Positions 45,870 through 55,346 of a DNA stretch of 64,000 bases are shown piece by piece. A program made the translations under genes and the position numbers. A model generated the notes under the pieces. It was not told where the DNA came from, did not search any database, and saw nothing but the letters and a program-made list of their open reading frames with translations. How positions within the stretch are numbered: position 1 is the first letter of the stretch; each line of letters begins with the position of its first letter. The DNA lies in the NCBI GenBank assembly GCA_963828715.1, contig CAWHFX010000017.1, forward strand, positions 182,324-246,323, in the 5' to 3' direction. Source of the DNA: JAQGMV01 sp963828715 (GTDB lineage: Bacteria > Pseudomonadota > Gammaproteobacteria > Burkholderiales > SG8-41).

Positions 45870-45897
45870 GGTAAGGACGGCTCGGACGGTCGCAGAT

Positions 45898-45916
45898 CCA
45901 GCCCCGAAGGGGGCTG
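45898..45916 (+). terminator. Hairpin after stress protein, weak terminator
   Basis: CAGCCCC pairs with GGGGCTG around a short GAA-containing loop, 30 bases after the stop, but no T run follows. It may be an attenuating or stabilising hairpin between the stress gene and the tiny gene at 45970. Confidence 0.4.
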
Positions 45917-45969
45917 CTGCCGATGCTCATCAAGGCCCCATGTGAAACGCTCTTAGGAGAAAGTGCGCT

Positions 45970-46044
45970 ATGAACAACATCATCTACATTGTCGGCTTGG
46001 TCGTGATCATTCTCGCCGTGCTCGGTTGGTTGGGGCTTCGGTAA
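45970..46044 (+). CDS. 24-residue single-pass membrane peptide
   Basis: ATG at 45970 with TAGGAG about ten bases upstream, encoding an almost wholly hydrophobic helix (MNNIIYIVGLVVIILAVLGW then LGLR) and TAA at 46042-46044. Very short peptides of this MNxIIYIVGLVVII type occur beside stress genes in related bacteria. It is probably cotranscribed with the stress protein. Confidence 0.7.
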   Translation: MNNIIYIVGLVVIILAVLGWLGLR

Positions 46045-46958
46045 GGAGGGTCACTTAACGTCGCGCGGCGTGACTTTCCGCGCTCATCCAGCCTGGCGCG
46101 AATCTCGTTGGCATGTGGCTCCTGTGACGCGCGAATCGCAATGACTGACCCGCGCTGACCTGATACGCCCGCGACGGCGCTTACAGCTTCTCATGCCGCG
46201 TGCCGCGGACGACCCTTCGGTCGCCTCGCCGGTCTTTCGCGGGCCTGCCGAGTTGGATGCCCTCAGTGCGCGCATCAAGGCCTCCAGCGTGCGCGCGCCG
46301 ATGACGATCTCTTTTTTCACTCGGCATCGTGCGTTAACAGCACGTTGGCATAAATGCCCTAGTCGTCGCATTTGATGCAGATCAGCCGGTGTCCTATGGA
46401 TCCACCGCACAATCCGGCGCAATAAGAACAACAGCATCAGCCTCGTCACAAGGCACGGCAACGTTGTGGGCCACGGGGGGGACGAGGCCGCTCCAAGCCC
46501 GGTCAGCTCTCCGCCATAAGAAGATGCCTGCCGGGTTCCCTCTCTTTTCATTCCTGCCCGCGAGCCCGATGCCGCTTGCCGAGAAGGTGCGGCAGGCCTT
46601 CCCTTCCGTGTAAGCCACCAAGGTTCGAGCCATGGCGAAACCGACTTCTTACGAGCTAAAAAGAAGCGCTTATCCCATGGCTAGCGGTCCGAGCCCTAAG
46701 CCGCTTCTTTGAGCGCGATATTATTTTGCACGGTTCTCGCCTATTCCAAATTCAAGTTTTTGGCCAGCATCCCGCTAAACGACACAAGGGCCGCGTCTGC
46801 TGCGAACGACACTTGTCACTGAGTTGTCACTCCGGCCCTTGGCCTCGAGGTTGTACAGGATCGAGATTACTGCTGCAGCAACCGAGCAGACGCTCCACAG
46901 CACCAAGGTCTGTTCGGCCAAGAAGGCGGTCTTCGGGGTTAATTGGCTTAATTTATAC
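46045..46958. other. 914-bp stretch without a supported gene
   Basis: Several open frames exist on both strands but none has a ribosome site with protein-like composition. A pair of direct repeats TTGTCACT at 46813-46820 and 46824-46831 (11-bp spacing, one helical turn) lies about 130 bp before the diguanylate cyclase start and could be an activator or repressor site. The stretch may include decayed genes. Confidence 0.45.
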
Positions 46959-49106
46959 ATGCGCACGGATCGGAAGCACGAACTGCCATTCGATGGCCCG
47001 GCCACAGCCGTGCATGCCGGGACGGGTGCGGAGAAATTCGGCCTTACGCGTCTTTGGGTGCGGTGGGTCGCTGCAGCCGTAGGCGTGCTTTTTTCGATCA
47101 CGTGCGCCGTCGTGATCGGACATTCGCTGCTTGATGAGGCAATGGCGCGTTTCGAGGCACAGTGTGCCGACGACGTTCGAATTCTGGAGGGGCAAGTACG
47201 TGCTTATGGTGAGGTGCTCTTCGCCCTGCGAGGGATCTTCGATGCATCCCAAGAGGTAGCGCGCCAGGATTTTCACAGCTTCGCGAAAGCGATGTCACTC
47301 GCCGAGCGGTATCCCGCTATCACGAACGTGAATTTCGCACCCGTCGTGGCTCATTCTGAAAGAGTCGCGTTCGAGGAAGCAGTCCGCCGCGAAACGGGAG
47401 CTATAGTGGAAGGCCTGCCTCGATTCTCCATAAAGGCACCCGCCCCGCAACCTTACTATACGGTCCTCAACTACATTGAGCCCATGGGAAAAAATGTCGT
47501 CGCGTGGGGTCTCGACCTGACTAGCCACCCTGAGCGGCGCGACGCAGTGGAGCGTGCCCGCGATACCGGAGAACTCGCTTCGTCGGCTGGAGCTACCCTG
47601 CTCCGAGACAGTAATTCAAGCGTAACGAGCGTCCTGATGAGGCTCGCCGTATATCGCGGCGGCGGCGTGCCGGCGAGCTTGGACGAGCGCCGTAGCGCGT
47701 TCTTAGGCGTGGTGGGCTCGACCGTCCGAGTGCCGGACCTGGTGGCCGCGGTGCTGTCGCCGCTCGAACCAAAGCAGACCCGCATACGCATATATGAGCT
47801 GGAGGCCGCACATACGTCGGCCGAAAGTCGGCTTAACAGGCTCATCTTCGACAGCGTCAACTCTAAGCAAGCGTCCGACGGACTGCCGGATCGTGCGTTT
47901 GAGCGCTATACGGTCAAGCGCATCATTCGAACGGGTGATCGGGAATGGCTCGTTACGTTTACGCCACGCATGGACCCGCTAAGCAATGTGGCGAAAAGCG
48001 TCTCGTTAGCTGTCTTGCTTGTACTGCTCGCGAGCACTGCGCTCATGTTTGCAGTTTTAACTTCTGTCGCGACGAACGTAAGCCAGCGGCGGCTGCTCGA
48101 GAAGCGTCACTGCCAGGATGAACTTCTCGGGGCTCTTTCTCACGATTTACAGAATGCCACGAGCTTGGCTGGCGCATGTTCCGTTGTAGCCGAACGCGTG
48201 CCGCAGGTGACCGGCTGCCGAGGTGGTGCGTTGTACCTCCGGGAAAACAGTTCCGGCGCGTTCCGCCGACATTCGACCTGGGGTCACATTGGCCGTTTGC
48301 CTCCCCAACTCTCCGCGGGCTCGCGCAACCTCGAGTCTTGCCTTGCTTCCGGGCTTGCAGAAGTGAAGTGCGGCGCGAGTTCACGCAGCGAGACAGTGCC
48401 GTTGGTGGCGAACGGCGAGACGGTCGGACTATTGTGTTTGCTGGAAGCTCATGAGGGGATCAACGACGCGAGTGCTGCGGCATGGCGGTCGCTGACGGCG
48501 ACCGTTGGCCAGTACGTTGCCCTTGCAGTAGCCAATTTGCGTCAGACGGAGCGATTGAGAGAACAAGCCATTACGGACCCCCTTACGGGTTTGCGCAATC
48601 GGCGCTTCGTCGATGAGTGGATTTCTGGGGAATTTCATCGTGCACAACGCTATGGTCGGCCAGTCGGCGCTATCCTGGTCGACATCGACCATTTCAAGCA
48701 ATTCAATGACACGCACGGACACGAAATAGGGGATTTCGTGCTCAGGCAAGTCGCCGCGCACATCGAAGCATCAAGCCGGCGCTCGGACGTTGCTTGCCGC
48801 TATGGTGGCGAGGAGTTCTTGTTGTTACTGCCGGAGACAGGGGAGCAAGAGACCCTCGCACGTGCGGAGCAGCTTCGGCAAGAGATGGAGGCGCTCCGGC
48901 TGTGTGTCGATGGAAAGCCATTGGGGCGCGTCACCGTCTCTCTGGGTGTCGCAGTGTTTCCGGCCGATGCCGAGAACCCGTCAGACCTCTTCGGCCACGC
49001 TGATGCGGCGCTATACGCTGCGAAGGGAGCCGGTCGAAATCGCGTCGTTGCGGCCAGCTCGATGCGGCTTAGATCCAGTTCGACACAGGAAGCTCGTCCC
49101 GAGTAG
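46959..49106 (+). CDS. CHASE-GAF-GGDEF diguanylate cyclase
   Basis: The protein of about 715 residues makes cyclic di-GMP. It has a first membrane helix near residues 31-55, a periplasmic CHASE-type sensor (GQVRAYGEVLFALRGIFDAS, RYPAITNVNFAPVV), a second helix near 345-370, a GAF-like domain (GALYLRENSSGAF) and a C-terminal GGDEF domain. The active site reads RYGGEEF, with DPLTGLRNRR at the domain start and DIDHFKQFND for metal. An intact product-inhibition I-site RRSD lies five residues before GGEEF. The start is uncertain: the ATG at 46959 precedes the first helix, but the frame is open from 46824 and neither has a clear ribosome site. Confidence 0.9.
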   Translation: MRTDRKHELPFDGPATAVHAGTGAEKFGLTRLWVRWVAAAVGVLFSITCAVVIGHSLLDEAMARFEAQCADDVRILEGQVRAYGEVLFALRGIFDASQEVARQDFHSFAKAMSLAERYPAITNVNFAPVVAHSERVAFEEAVRRETGAIVEGLPRFSIKAPAPQPYYTVLNYIEPMGKNVVAWGLDLTSHPERRDAVERARDTGELASSAGATLLRDSNSSVTSVLMRLAVYRGGGVPASLDERRSAFLGVVGSTVRVPDLVAAVLSPLEPKQTRIRIYELEAAHTSAESRLNRLIFDSVNSKQASDGLPDRAFERYTVKRIIRTGDREWLVTFTPRMDPLSNVAKSVSLAVLLVLLASTALMFAVLTSVATNVSQRRLLEKRHCQDELLGALSHDLQNATSLAGACSVVAERVPQVTGCRGGALYLRENSSGAFRRHSTWGHIGRLPPQLSAGSRNLESCLASGLAEVKCGASSRSETVPLVANGETVGLLCLLEAHEGINDASAAAWRSLTATVGQYVALAVANLRQTERLREQAITDPLTGLRNRRFVDEWISGEFHRAQRYGRPVGAILVDIDHFKQFNDTHGHEIGDFVLRQVAAHIEASSRRSDVACRYGGEEFLLLLPETGEQETLARAEQLRQEMEALRLCVDGKPLGRVTVSLGVAVFPADAENPSDLFGHADAALYAAKGAGRNRVVAASSMRLRSSSTQEARPE

Positions 49107-49337
49107 GTCGGTCTGTCAATCTGCAGTAACTGCGTCCGCGCGTCTGTTTAGAGCGCATGCATCGTGGCCTACAATTCCGGCACTGCGCATGCTGGCCGCC
49201 GCCGAGAACACCGCAGCGATCGCGTACCGGCGAAGGAGCGGGCTGAAGTGCTCCGCTGCAAGTGACTCACCGGTGAGCCTCGAACTACCCCTGGCAGATC
49301 AGCGTCACATTCTTATGCTCCATCGAAAAGGACAGGC

Positions 49338-49823
49338 ATGGCTTGGCTCGCAGCCGCTTCGGCCGTAGTTCTGTCCCTTCTTTTCTGGCGTGGTTATCGT
49401 AAGCTCGCGCTGGGTCTGCTGGGCATCGTGCTGGTGGGGGCCGTGCTGGTGTATTACCTCGACAAACGCGTCGATGAAGAAGGGCGGATGCGCATCACAG
49501 TGTCCGACATCGCTGTCGAAAACGTGGAGCTCAAGCGCACCTACCGGTCGAGCTACGACCTCACCGGAAAAGTCATCAACAACTCGGAAACGTTTACGCT
49601 GGAACGCATGCGCTTCGACGTGACCATACTCGATTGCCCTGCGGTGAGCCAAGCGGACTGCGTGCTGATTAGTACGGCAAGCGGCGAGGCTCTTGTGAAT
49701 GTGCCGCCGCGGCAGGCGCGCAACTTCACAGCCTCGCTTTACTATGGCTCCGGCGAGTCGAAGCTCAAGGGCAGGCTCGACTGGCGGTACAAACTGACCT
49801 CCATCAGTGCTTCACGGCATTAA
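49338..49823 (+). CDS. Membrane-anchored protein, unknown
   Basis: The 161-residue protein has one or two N-terminal membrane helices (AWLAAASAVVLSLLFW; LALGLLGIVLVGAVLVYYL) and a periplasmic beta domain (ISVDI-like strand MRITVSDIAVENVEL, YDLTGKVINNSETFTL, FDVTILDCPAVSQADC). The pattern of a strand-rich domain with a CxxxxxxDC disulfide resembles small FxLYD-type domains. AGGAC precedes the ATG. No close family recognised. Confidence 0.7.
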   Translation: MAWLAAASAVVLSLLFWRGYRKLALGLLGIVLVGAVLVYYLDKRVDEEGRMRITVSDIAVENVELKRTYRSSYDLTGKVINNSETFTLERMRFDVTILDCPAVSQADCVLISTASGEALVNVPPRQARNFTASLYYGSGESKLKGRLDWRYKLTSISASRH

Positions 49824-50016
49824 CCTGCGGCGGGGCCATACACGAGAGGCCGTTGCAGAGGCATTGGGCGCTCCGTGCTGCGTGATCCACGCTTTACCCC
49901 GGCTGAGGCGCGGCGGCCGGCCAGATCGCTGCGGTGACCAGCGGCGGCTGTCACTCATCGATGCTCGGTAGTCCTCGGCCCACCTCAATGTTGTGGGCGC
50001 GGGCCGTCGCCCGACG

Positions 50017-50517
50017 TCAGTGGCCGACCAGCTCGCGCAGTTTCGCCATGTCCTTCAGTTCGACTTCGCGCTGATGCGCACTGAGCAAGCCCTCGCGGTG
50101 CAGCCGTGAGAAGAGTCGGCTGACCGTCTCGAGCGTGAGCCCGAGGTAACTGCCGATTTCTTCGCGGGTCATACGCAGGCTGAAGCGCGTCGCGGCGTAG
50201 CCCAGTCTCTGATAACGCTTCGACAGGCTGAGCAGGAAAGCCGCGAGCCGTTGTTGGGCATCCATGCCGCCGAGCAGCAGCATGAGACCCTGATCGCGCG
50301 AGATGTCGCCGCTCAGGATGCGAAGCAGGCTCGCCTGCAACTCGGGCACACGCAGCGCAAGTTGCGTGAGGCGCGTGTACGGCACCACGCAGACCTCGCT
50401 GTCTTCGAGCGCGATGGCATCGTAGCCATGGACACGGCTGTTGATGGCGTCGAGCCCCATCATTTCGCCCGGAAGGTGCCGTACGGGCTCGCGGTCGCGG
50501 AAGTCAGAGACAGCCAT
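50017..50517 (-). CDS. Short Crp/Fnr-family regulator, N-terminally truncated
   Basis: About 166 residues from the ATG at 50517 (frame open to 50655). The cyclic-nucleotide-binding fold is only partly present, from HLPGEMMGLDAINSRVHGYD onward; the dimer helix and winged helix-turn-helix are complete (MTREEIGSYLGLTLETVSRL). The recognition helix has the E-x-x-S-R of FNR (ETVSR), so an FNR-like TTGAT-N4-ATCAA site is expected. The N-terminal cysteines that hold the FNR iron-sulfur cluster are absent and no upstream frame supplies them. Either a remnant or an oxygen-insensitive variant. Confidence 0.72.
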   Translation of the reverse strand: MAVSDFRDREPVRHLPGEMMGLDAINSRVHGYDAIALEDSEVCVVPYTRLTQLALRVPELQASLLRILSGDISRDQGLMLLLGGMDAQQRLAAFLLSLSKRYQRLGYAATRFSLRMTREEIGSYLGLTLETVSRLFSRLHREGLLSAHQREVELKDMAKLRELVGH

Positions 50518-50718
50518 GACAACTAAGCGCCGCGGGGCGATGCACAGGTTTTTGTTAGTTACCTGAATGGCGGCGCGTTGCAACCGGGGTCGCGCAGCGG
50601 CTTCGATTTCGGGTCTTGCGTAGTGTTGAACGCTTGGATGAGCACCCGGTAGCACTCACCCGGAGTTGATCGGCACTGCTGGAGAGCGAGACCCAGGCGC
50701 GGTGAAGTTCCGGTGTTT

Positions 50719-52218
50719 CTAAGGGAAGCTCTCCACCGCGCATTCGGCGACCGTGCGCCACCGGTCCGGATGGCAATATTTCCAGCGCGTTACTTCGCGG
50801 CAAATGTCGTTTCGCCAGAAGCCGGGCTTTCCACAGACGACGAGCTCCGCGCGCATCCGCGTCAGCCAGGTATTCTCCACGGCTACCTGTTGTCTCTGTC
50901 CCTGTACGACGGGCGCGGGTGCTGGCTGTTCCTCGCGAACGATAACTGACGGTACCGGTTGCTCCTTTGCCACGGCCTGCGTGGTTTCCCGCCCGTCGCC
51001 GGGCGTTCCGCCAATCGCGATCGGCGGATCAGGTGCCACCGGCGGCGGGGCCTTGGCAGTCGTGGCCGCTGCAACCGTTGGCTCGCGGCTGGAGAATGCT
51101 TGCACGGCGGCTACTGCCTCGGAGGAACGTGGCGGCGGCGGCCTGCCGGCGTCCGGTCGACGCTTAACTCGTCGCTCTGATGCGGCAATCTTTCGCTCCA
51201 TTAAGCGAGGCCGTGATGCCGGCGCGCTTCGCTCTGGTAATGCACGATGTTGGGCTGATGCCGCAGCTTGCGGCTCTGATGCCGCAGGTGGCGGCTCTGA
51301 TGTCGCCGGTTGTCGCTCTGATGCCGAAGGTTGCGGCTCTGATGTCGCAGGTGGCGGCGCTGATGTTGTAGGTTGCGGCTCTGATGTCGCAGGCTGCGGC
51401 GCTGATGCCGCAGGTTCGCCCTCTGATTGCACCGGCTCCTCAGACTGGCGGAGAGACGGCGGCTCAGGCGTGCCCGCATAGAGCTCTGGTTCGATCTGGT
51501 TCTCTTGTTCCACTGCGGTGACGGTTAGCGGCTCATCCTGCGGGCGTCCAGCAGCCGTCTCGGATGTAGTCGATACAGGCGCGAGCAGGTCGCGGTGTGC
51601 GAGAACACCGCCGGCGAGGATAACCAGCAAGAAGAGCGGCACCCAGACCCAACGTGCGCGTTGTCGCAGCGGAACCGGCATGGAAGCGCCCGCGCTGCGT
51701 TTGGAATGCGTCCTGCGGACGGCAGCTCCGGGGGCCGCCACGGCTGCTCGCCGACTCGAACGGTTGACCGTTTTCGCCTGCGGTCTCAGGGGGTAGTCGA
51801 TCGGGCACCCTGCTGATACGTACACTTTGCCGTCTGCGCTGACCGTCACCTCACAAGCCGGCAGATGCAGGCTTAGGTCAGGCTCTGCGTGCTCGAACAA
51901 CCACGCCATGGCATATTGCCGGCCACCTTGCGAAGCGCACCTGTGTATCACGGCAGATCGGATCACAGGACGCCCGAAATAGAACTCCGTTTGGAGCATT
52001 TCCCTGCTCGGCTTTTCCCGCGCTGATTCCGCAAACAGCACGTTCAAATCAGCCAGGCAATAGGTGGATTCCTGGAAGCGGTTCTCGATCGGGAACACTG
52101 CACCGGCGGAGTCGCTTTGATCGGGTGTCGGCCCGGCGCGCTCGCTGTCGTCTCCGGGCGACTGCTCGTAGTAGGGTTGCTGCTGAGGATTGCGGATCCC
52201 AGCTCTCTCGCCGCTCAT
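50719..52218 (-). CDS. Single-pass membrane protein with Pro/Ser-rich repeats
   Basis: The 499-residue protein has a cytoplasmic-type N-terminal domain (about 1-150; SREMLQTEFYFGRPVIRSAV, PDLSLHLPACEVTVSADGKV), one membrane helix (WVWVPLFLLVILAGGVLA), then a long disordered Pro/Ala/Ser/Thr region including seven-residue repeats of SEPQPAT type, and a Cys/Trp-rich end (CGKPGFWRNDICREV, WKYCHPDRW). That tail motif is common at the ends of Burkholderiales proteins of unknown role. The ATG at 52218 lacks a strong ribosome site. Confidence 0.7.
   Translation of the reverse strand: MSGERAGIRNPQQQPYYEQSPGDDSERAGPTPDQSDSAGAVFPIENRFQESTYCLADLNVLFAESAREKPSREMLQTEFYFGRPVIRSAVIHRCASQGGRQYAMAWLFEHAEPDLSLHLPACEVTVSADGKVYVSAGCPIDYPLRPQAKTVNRSSRRAAVAAPGAAVRRTHSKRSAGASMPVPLRQRARWVWVPLFLLVILAGGVLAHRDLLAPVSTTSETAAGRPQDEPLTVTAVEQENQIEPELYAGTPEPPSLRQSEEPVQSEGEPAASAPQPATSEPQPTTSAPPPATSEPQPSASERQPATSEPPPAASEPQAAASAQHRALPERSAPASRPRLMERKIAASERRVKRRPDAGRPPPPRSSEAVAAVQAFSSREPTVAAATTAKAPPPVAPDPPIAIGGTPGDGRETTQAVAKEQPVPSVIVREEQPAPAPVVQGQRQQVAVENTWLTRMRAELVVCGKPGFWRNDICREVTRWKYCHPDRWRTVAECAVESFP
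51257..51424. repeat. 21-bp tandem repeat, 8 units, within coding sequence
   Basis: Eight units of a 21-bp sequence beginning GATGCCGCAGCTTGCGGCTC follow each other without gaps, each encoding seven residues of the SEPQPAT type on the reverse strand. Units differ by a few bases. In-frame unit number could vary by slippage without breaking the gene. Confidence 0.85.
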
Positions 52219-52327
52219 CAACTCATTAATGCATGAGCTGCAGGGCCGGATGACAGCACGCGCATGCTGCGGTCGTTAACCGACACTCGCACCGTCGAGG
52301 CACTTGTGCTTGCGACGCTATACTTCC

Positions 52328-53863
52328 TTAATGACGTGTGATCGCGAGTGTCTGCGCCAGTACGTCCGGATCGATCGGCTTCACCAGGTGCGCATCAAAG
52401 CCAGCCGCCAGGGCACGTTCCCGGTCGGAGTCTCGACCGTAGCCGGTCAAGGCGACGAGCGTCACAACTTTTGCCCACGAAGTATCGTCATCGCGAATGC
52501 CGCGCGCGACATCATAGCCATTGAGCTCAGGCACGCCGATGTCGATCAACGCTACGTCGGGCTTGAAATCGCGTGCGCGCTTGAGGCCGTCACTGCCCGT
52601 AACGGCAAATTCCACCCGATGTCCCCACATCCCGAGGATAAGCCCGAGCGATTCCCGGATGTCGGCATTGTCTTCCACCACGAGTACGCGCTTTGGTGAC
52701 GGCACCGGGTGCGCCTCGCAGTCGCTTGCAATGGATCTCCCGGGCGCGTCTTTGCTGCGAGGAAAGCGGACAGTAAAAGCGGAGCCTTTGTTTGGACCTT
52801 CGCTGGCCGCAGACACTGTCCCTCCATGCAGCTCAACCAGGCGCTTCACGATCGTCAGGCCGATGCCGAGTCCACCGCCCGCGCGCTCGAGTGTCTGCTT
52901 GTCTTGCGTGAAGAGATCGAACACCGTAGTCAGCATGTCGCTCCTCAGCCCGATACCGCTGTCGCGCACCACGATGGCGGCGGTGTCTTCATCACCCCGC
53001 GCCTCCACGACGATGTTTCCGCCCTCCGGCGTAAATTTCGCCGCGTTCGTCAGTAGATTTCCTATGATCTGCTCCATACGGACCGGATCCGCGTATACCG
53101 TCAGCGACTCGCGCGCCAGCCGTAGTTCAACCGCATGTCCGCGCGCCGTAGTAATCGATAGGCACGCTTCGGCGGCGGATGCGATCGCCGTATTCAGATC
53201 AAGAGGCCTTTTCTGCAGATTGACCTTGCCGAGCTCGAGGCGCGAAACCTCGAGGAGATCGTCCACCAAGCGCTTCAGGTTCCCCGTTTGACGATCGAAG
53301 AGATCGCGCACCTTCGTCAGGACCGGGTCATCCAGTTGGAGCTGTTGCATGATGTACACAGCATTGCGCAACGGCGCGAGCGGATTACGCAGCTCATGCG
53401 CAAGCATCGCCAGAAATTCATCGCGTTTTCTGAGTTCGTCGTCGCGTTGCTGCAGCAATCGACGCACTTCGAGCTGCTGGTGCCGCGCACGCAGCCCCAC
53501 TCTGACCGCAGTGACGAGCGTCACCGGATTGAGCGGCCGCTCAAGAACCGCCACGTTCCCCGACTGCGGAAAAACATGTTCCACGAGCGCGCGGAGCGAC
53601 GTACCCTGACTCGCGACCAGCACGAGCGGCAAGTCGGACCAGGCGGGCTGAGACGACAGCGCGATAAGAAAGTCAGCGACCTCCGCCTGCACCAGCGCCT
53701 CTTCGACGAGCACTGCGCATCCGACGGCGGCGAGCGACATCTGACACAGATCGGCGAGCGTTGAGCACGCAAGCGCCACGATTCCCGCGTCGTCCAGGAA
53801 AGTCACGCCAGCGCGCGCATCCGCGTCGTTCGGCGTGACAAGCACGACCGGCGGCAGCTCCAT
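52328..53863 (-). CDS. Hybrid histidine kinase with receiver domains, KaiC partner
   Basis: The 511-residue protein has an N-terminal pseudo-receiver-like domain (PPVVLVTPNDADARAGVTFL, about 1-120; the phosphoacceptor Asp is not obvious), a HisKA H-box LAMLAHELRNPLAPL, an ATPase with NLLTNAAKFTPEGG (N box), GDEDTAAIVVRDSGIGL (G1) and GGGLGIGLTIVKRL (G2), and a C-terminal receiver VLVVEDNADIRESLGL with the acceptor Asp in DVALIDIGVPE. The start ATG at 53863 lies 10 bp after the KaiC stop with GAGG in between. KaiC-like ATPases with adjacent kinases are found in many proteobacteria. Confidence 0.9.
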   Translation of the reverse strand: MELPPVVLVTPNDADARAGVTFLDDAGIVALACSTLADLCQMSLAAVGCAVLVEEALVQAEVADFLIALSSQPAWSDLPLVLVASQGTSLRALVEHVFPQSGNVAVLERPLNPVTLVTAVRVGLRARHQQLEVRRLLQQRDDELRKRDEFLAMLAHELRNPLAPLRNAVYIMQQLQLDDPVLTKVRDLFDRQTGNLKRLVDDLLEVSRLELGKVNLQKRPLDLNTAIASAAEACLSITTARGHAVELRLARESLTVYADPVRMEQIIGNLLTNAAKFTPEGGNIVVEARGDEDTAAIVVRDSGIGLRSDMLTTVFDLFTQDKQTLERAGGGLGIGLTIVKRLVELHGGTVSAASEGPNKGSAFTVRFPRSKDAPGRSIASDCEAHPVPSPKRVLVVEDNADIRESLGLILGMWGHRVEFAVTGSDGLKRARDFKPDVALIDIGVPELNGYDVARGIRDDDTSWAKVVTLVALTGYGRDSDRERALAAGFDAHLVKPIDPDVLAQTLAITRH

Positions 53864-53873
53864 CGCGCGAGCC

Positions 53874-55346
53874 TCAGCCGTTGATTTCTTTGGTCGTACC
53901 CACGAAGCGGGGCACCCCTGTGAGAACGCCCTCGAACTCCTGCAGCGGCGCCCCGATCTGAATGCCGCGCTCCGAGAGCTGCAGCTCCCGAATCGCAGTC
54001 TCATGCGCCCCACTGCGCTTCTTGATGACCGAGATCGCTTTTCTCACCGACCCGCGCGCCTCGAAATACCGCGTGAGAATCACGGTATCCGCGAGATAGC
54101 TCACGTCAACCGGGGAACCCATCACGCCGACGAGTCCTGTCTGCGCCAGCACCATCAGCGTCACGACGCCGCGTTGATTCAGATAGCTGAGTAGCTCGTG
54201 CAGATGGAGATTGAGGAAGTCCTCCTGCGGCATGGCATTGACGTACCCATTCAGGCTATCGAGCACGATCATACGAACCCCCTGCTTCTCTACGCAATCG
54301 ACGATCTGCATCGCAAGCTCGCCGGGGGCGATTTCTGCGGGATCGATCTGCCGCACCTCGAGAATTCCCGAGGCGATGTGCTCGCTGAATTCGAGCCGCA
54401 TCTGCTCTGCGCGCCAGAGCAGCGTATGCACCGTCTCATCGAACGCGAAGAAGATCGCTTTCTCGCCACGTCTTGCAGATTCATTTACAAAGAGGCTGGC
54501 CACCGTAGACTTGCCACTGCCTGCGGGTCCCATGAGAAGATTGCTCGTTCCGGCATCGAGGCCGCCGCCGACGAGCAGATCGAGCTCCTTGTTACCGCTC
54601 GACGCGATGTGTCGCTCGAATCCGCCGCGGTATTGAGCCGCCACGAGACGGGGAAACAGCGTGACGCCGCCGCGGTTGATCGCGTAATCGTGATTGCCCT
54701 CGCGAAACTGGGAGCCGCGCATTTTTTGTACTGCGAGGTAACGTCGATTGATCCCAAATTTCAGGGGAATTACAGACAATGTCAGCATCCCGTGGACCAG
54801 GCTCTGGACTTGAACGTCAGGTCCCACCGCGCTGCGATCATCGAGGAGCAGTACGGTACACCCTAACGATGAAAATTGCTGTTTGAAGGTAAGGATCTGC
54901 CGCCGATAGCGCAAGGCGCTCTGTGCGAGGAGGCGCAGCTCTGAAAGCGAATCGAGCACGAGACGCTTCGGCTTGAGCTGCGCAATGCGCTCGAGCAAGA
55001 GCTTGCTCAAGTTGTTGAGCTCGACCTCGGCAGGCTGGAACAGCGTGTTCTGCGATCGCGTGGTAAGCGCACTCTCGATCTCGGAAAGCTCGATGATCGC
55101 GATGCCTTCCAACGACCATCCGTGTGATTCTGCCACTCCATCGAGCTCGGCCTTAGTCTCGGAAAGCGTCACGTACAGGCCTTGTTCACCTCGTCGCATG
55201 CCATCCAGCAAGAACTGCAGCGCGAGCGTAGTTTTCCCGACGCCTGGATTGCCGTCGATCAGGTAGAGACGGTCTCGGGGAAAGCCGCCGTGAAGCACGT
55301 CATCCAGGCCGGGAACGCCGGTTGAGCACCGCTCGCTGTTGTTCAT
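53874..55346 (-). CDS. KaiC-like double RecA-domain ATPase
   Basis: The 490-residue protein has two KaiC/RecA domains. Walker A sites are GNPGVGKTT (32-40) and GPAGSGKST (273-281). The acidic residue after the beta strand appears as LSET (E63) and FAFDET. In the second domain the KaiC phosphorylation loop reads DVSYLADTVI: the Ser matches S431 of cyanobacterial KaiC, while T432 is replaced by Tyr. A full KaiC Ser/Thr phosphorylation cycle is therefore not expected; stress or signalling roles are known for such homologues. It is cotranscribed with the hybrid kinase. No kaiA or kaiB is nearby. Confidence 0.92.
   Translation of the reverse strand: MNNSERCSTGVPGLDDVLHGGFPRDRLYLIDGNPGVGKTTLALQFLLDGMRRGEQGLYVTLSETKAELDGVAESHGWSLEGIAIIELSEIESALTTRSQNTLFQPAEVELNNLSKLLLERIAQLKPKRLVLDSLSELRLLAQSALRYRRQILTFKQQFSSLGCTVLLLDDRSAVGPDVQVQSLVHGMLTLSVIPLKFGINRRYLAVQKMRGSQFREGNHDYAINRGGVTLFPRLVAAQYRGGFERHIASSGNKELDLLVGGGLDAGTSNLLMGPAGSGKSTVASLFVNESARRGEKAIFFAFDETVHTLLWRAEQMRLEFSEHIASGILEVRQIDPAEIAPGELAMQIVDCVEKQGVRMIVLDSLNGYVNAMPQEDFLNLHLHELLSYLNQRGVVTLMVLAQTGLVGVMGSPVDVSYLADTVILTRYFEARGSVRKAISVIKKRSGAHETAIRELQLSERGIQIGAPLQEFEGVLTGVPRFVGTTKEING

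Noticed and set aside
46084..46551. 155-residue minus-strand ORF
   Set aside because: Very basic, no ribosome site, no motif, and fragments of other frames look equally protein-like; probably decayed or noncoding.
51257..51424. CRISPR array
   Set aside because: The 21-bp units are contiguous, without spacers, and encode a regular protein repeat.
53874..55346. True circadian clock locus
   Set aside because: No kaiA or kaiB is present and the phosphorylation Thr is replaced; a KaiC-like signalling ATPase is the safer call.
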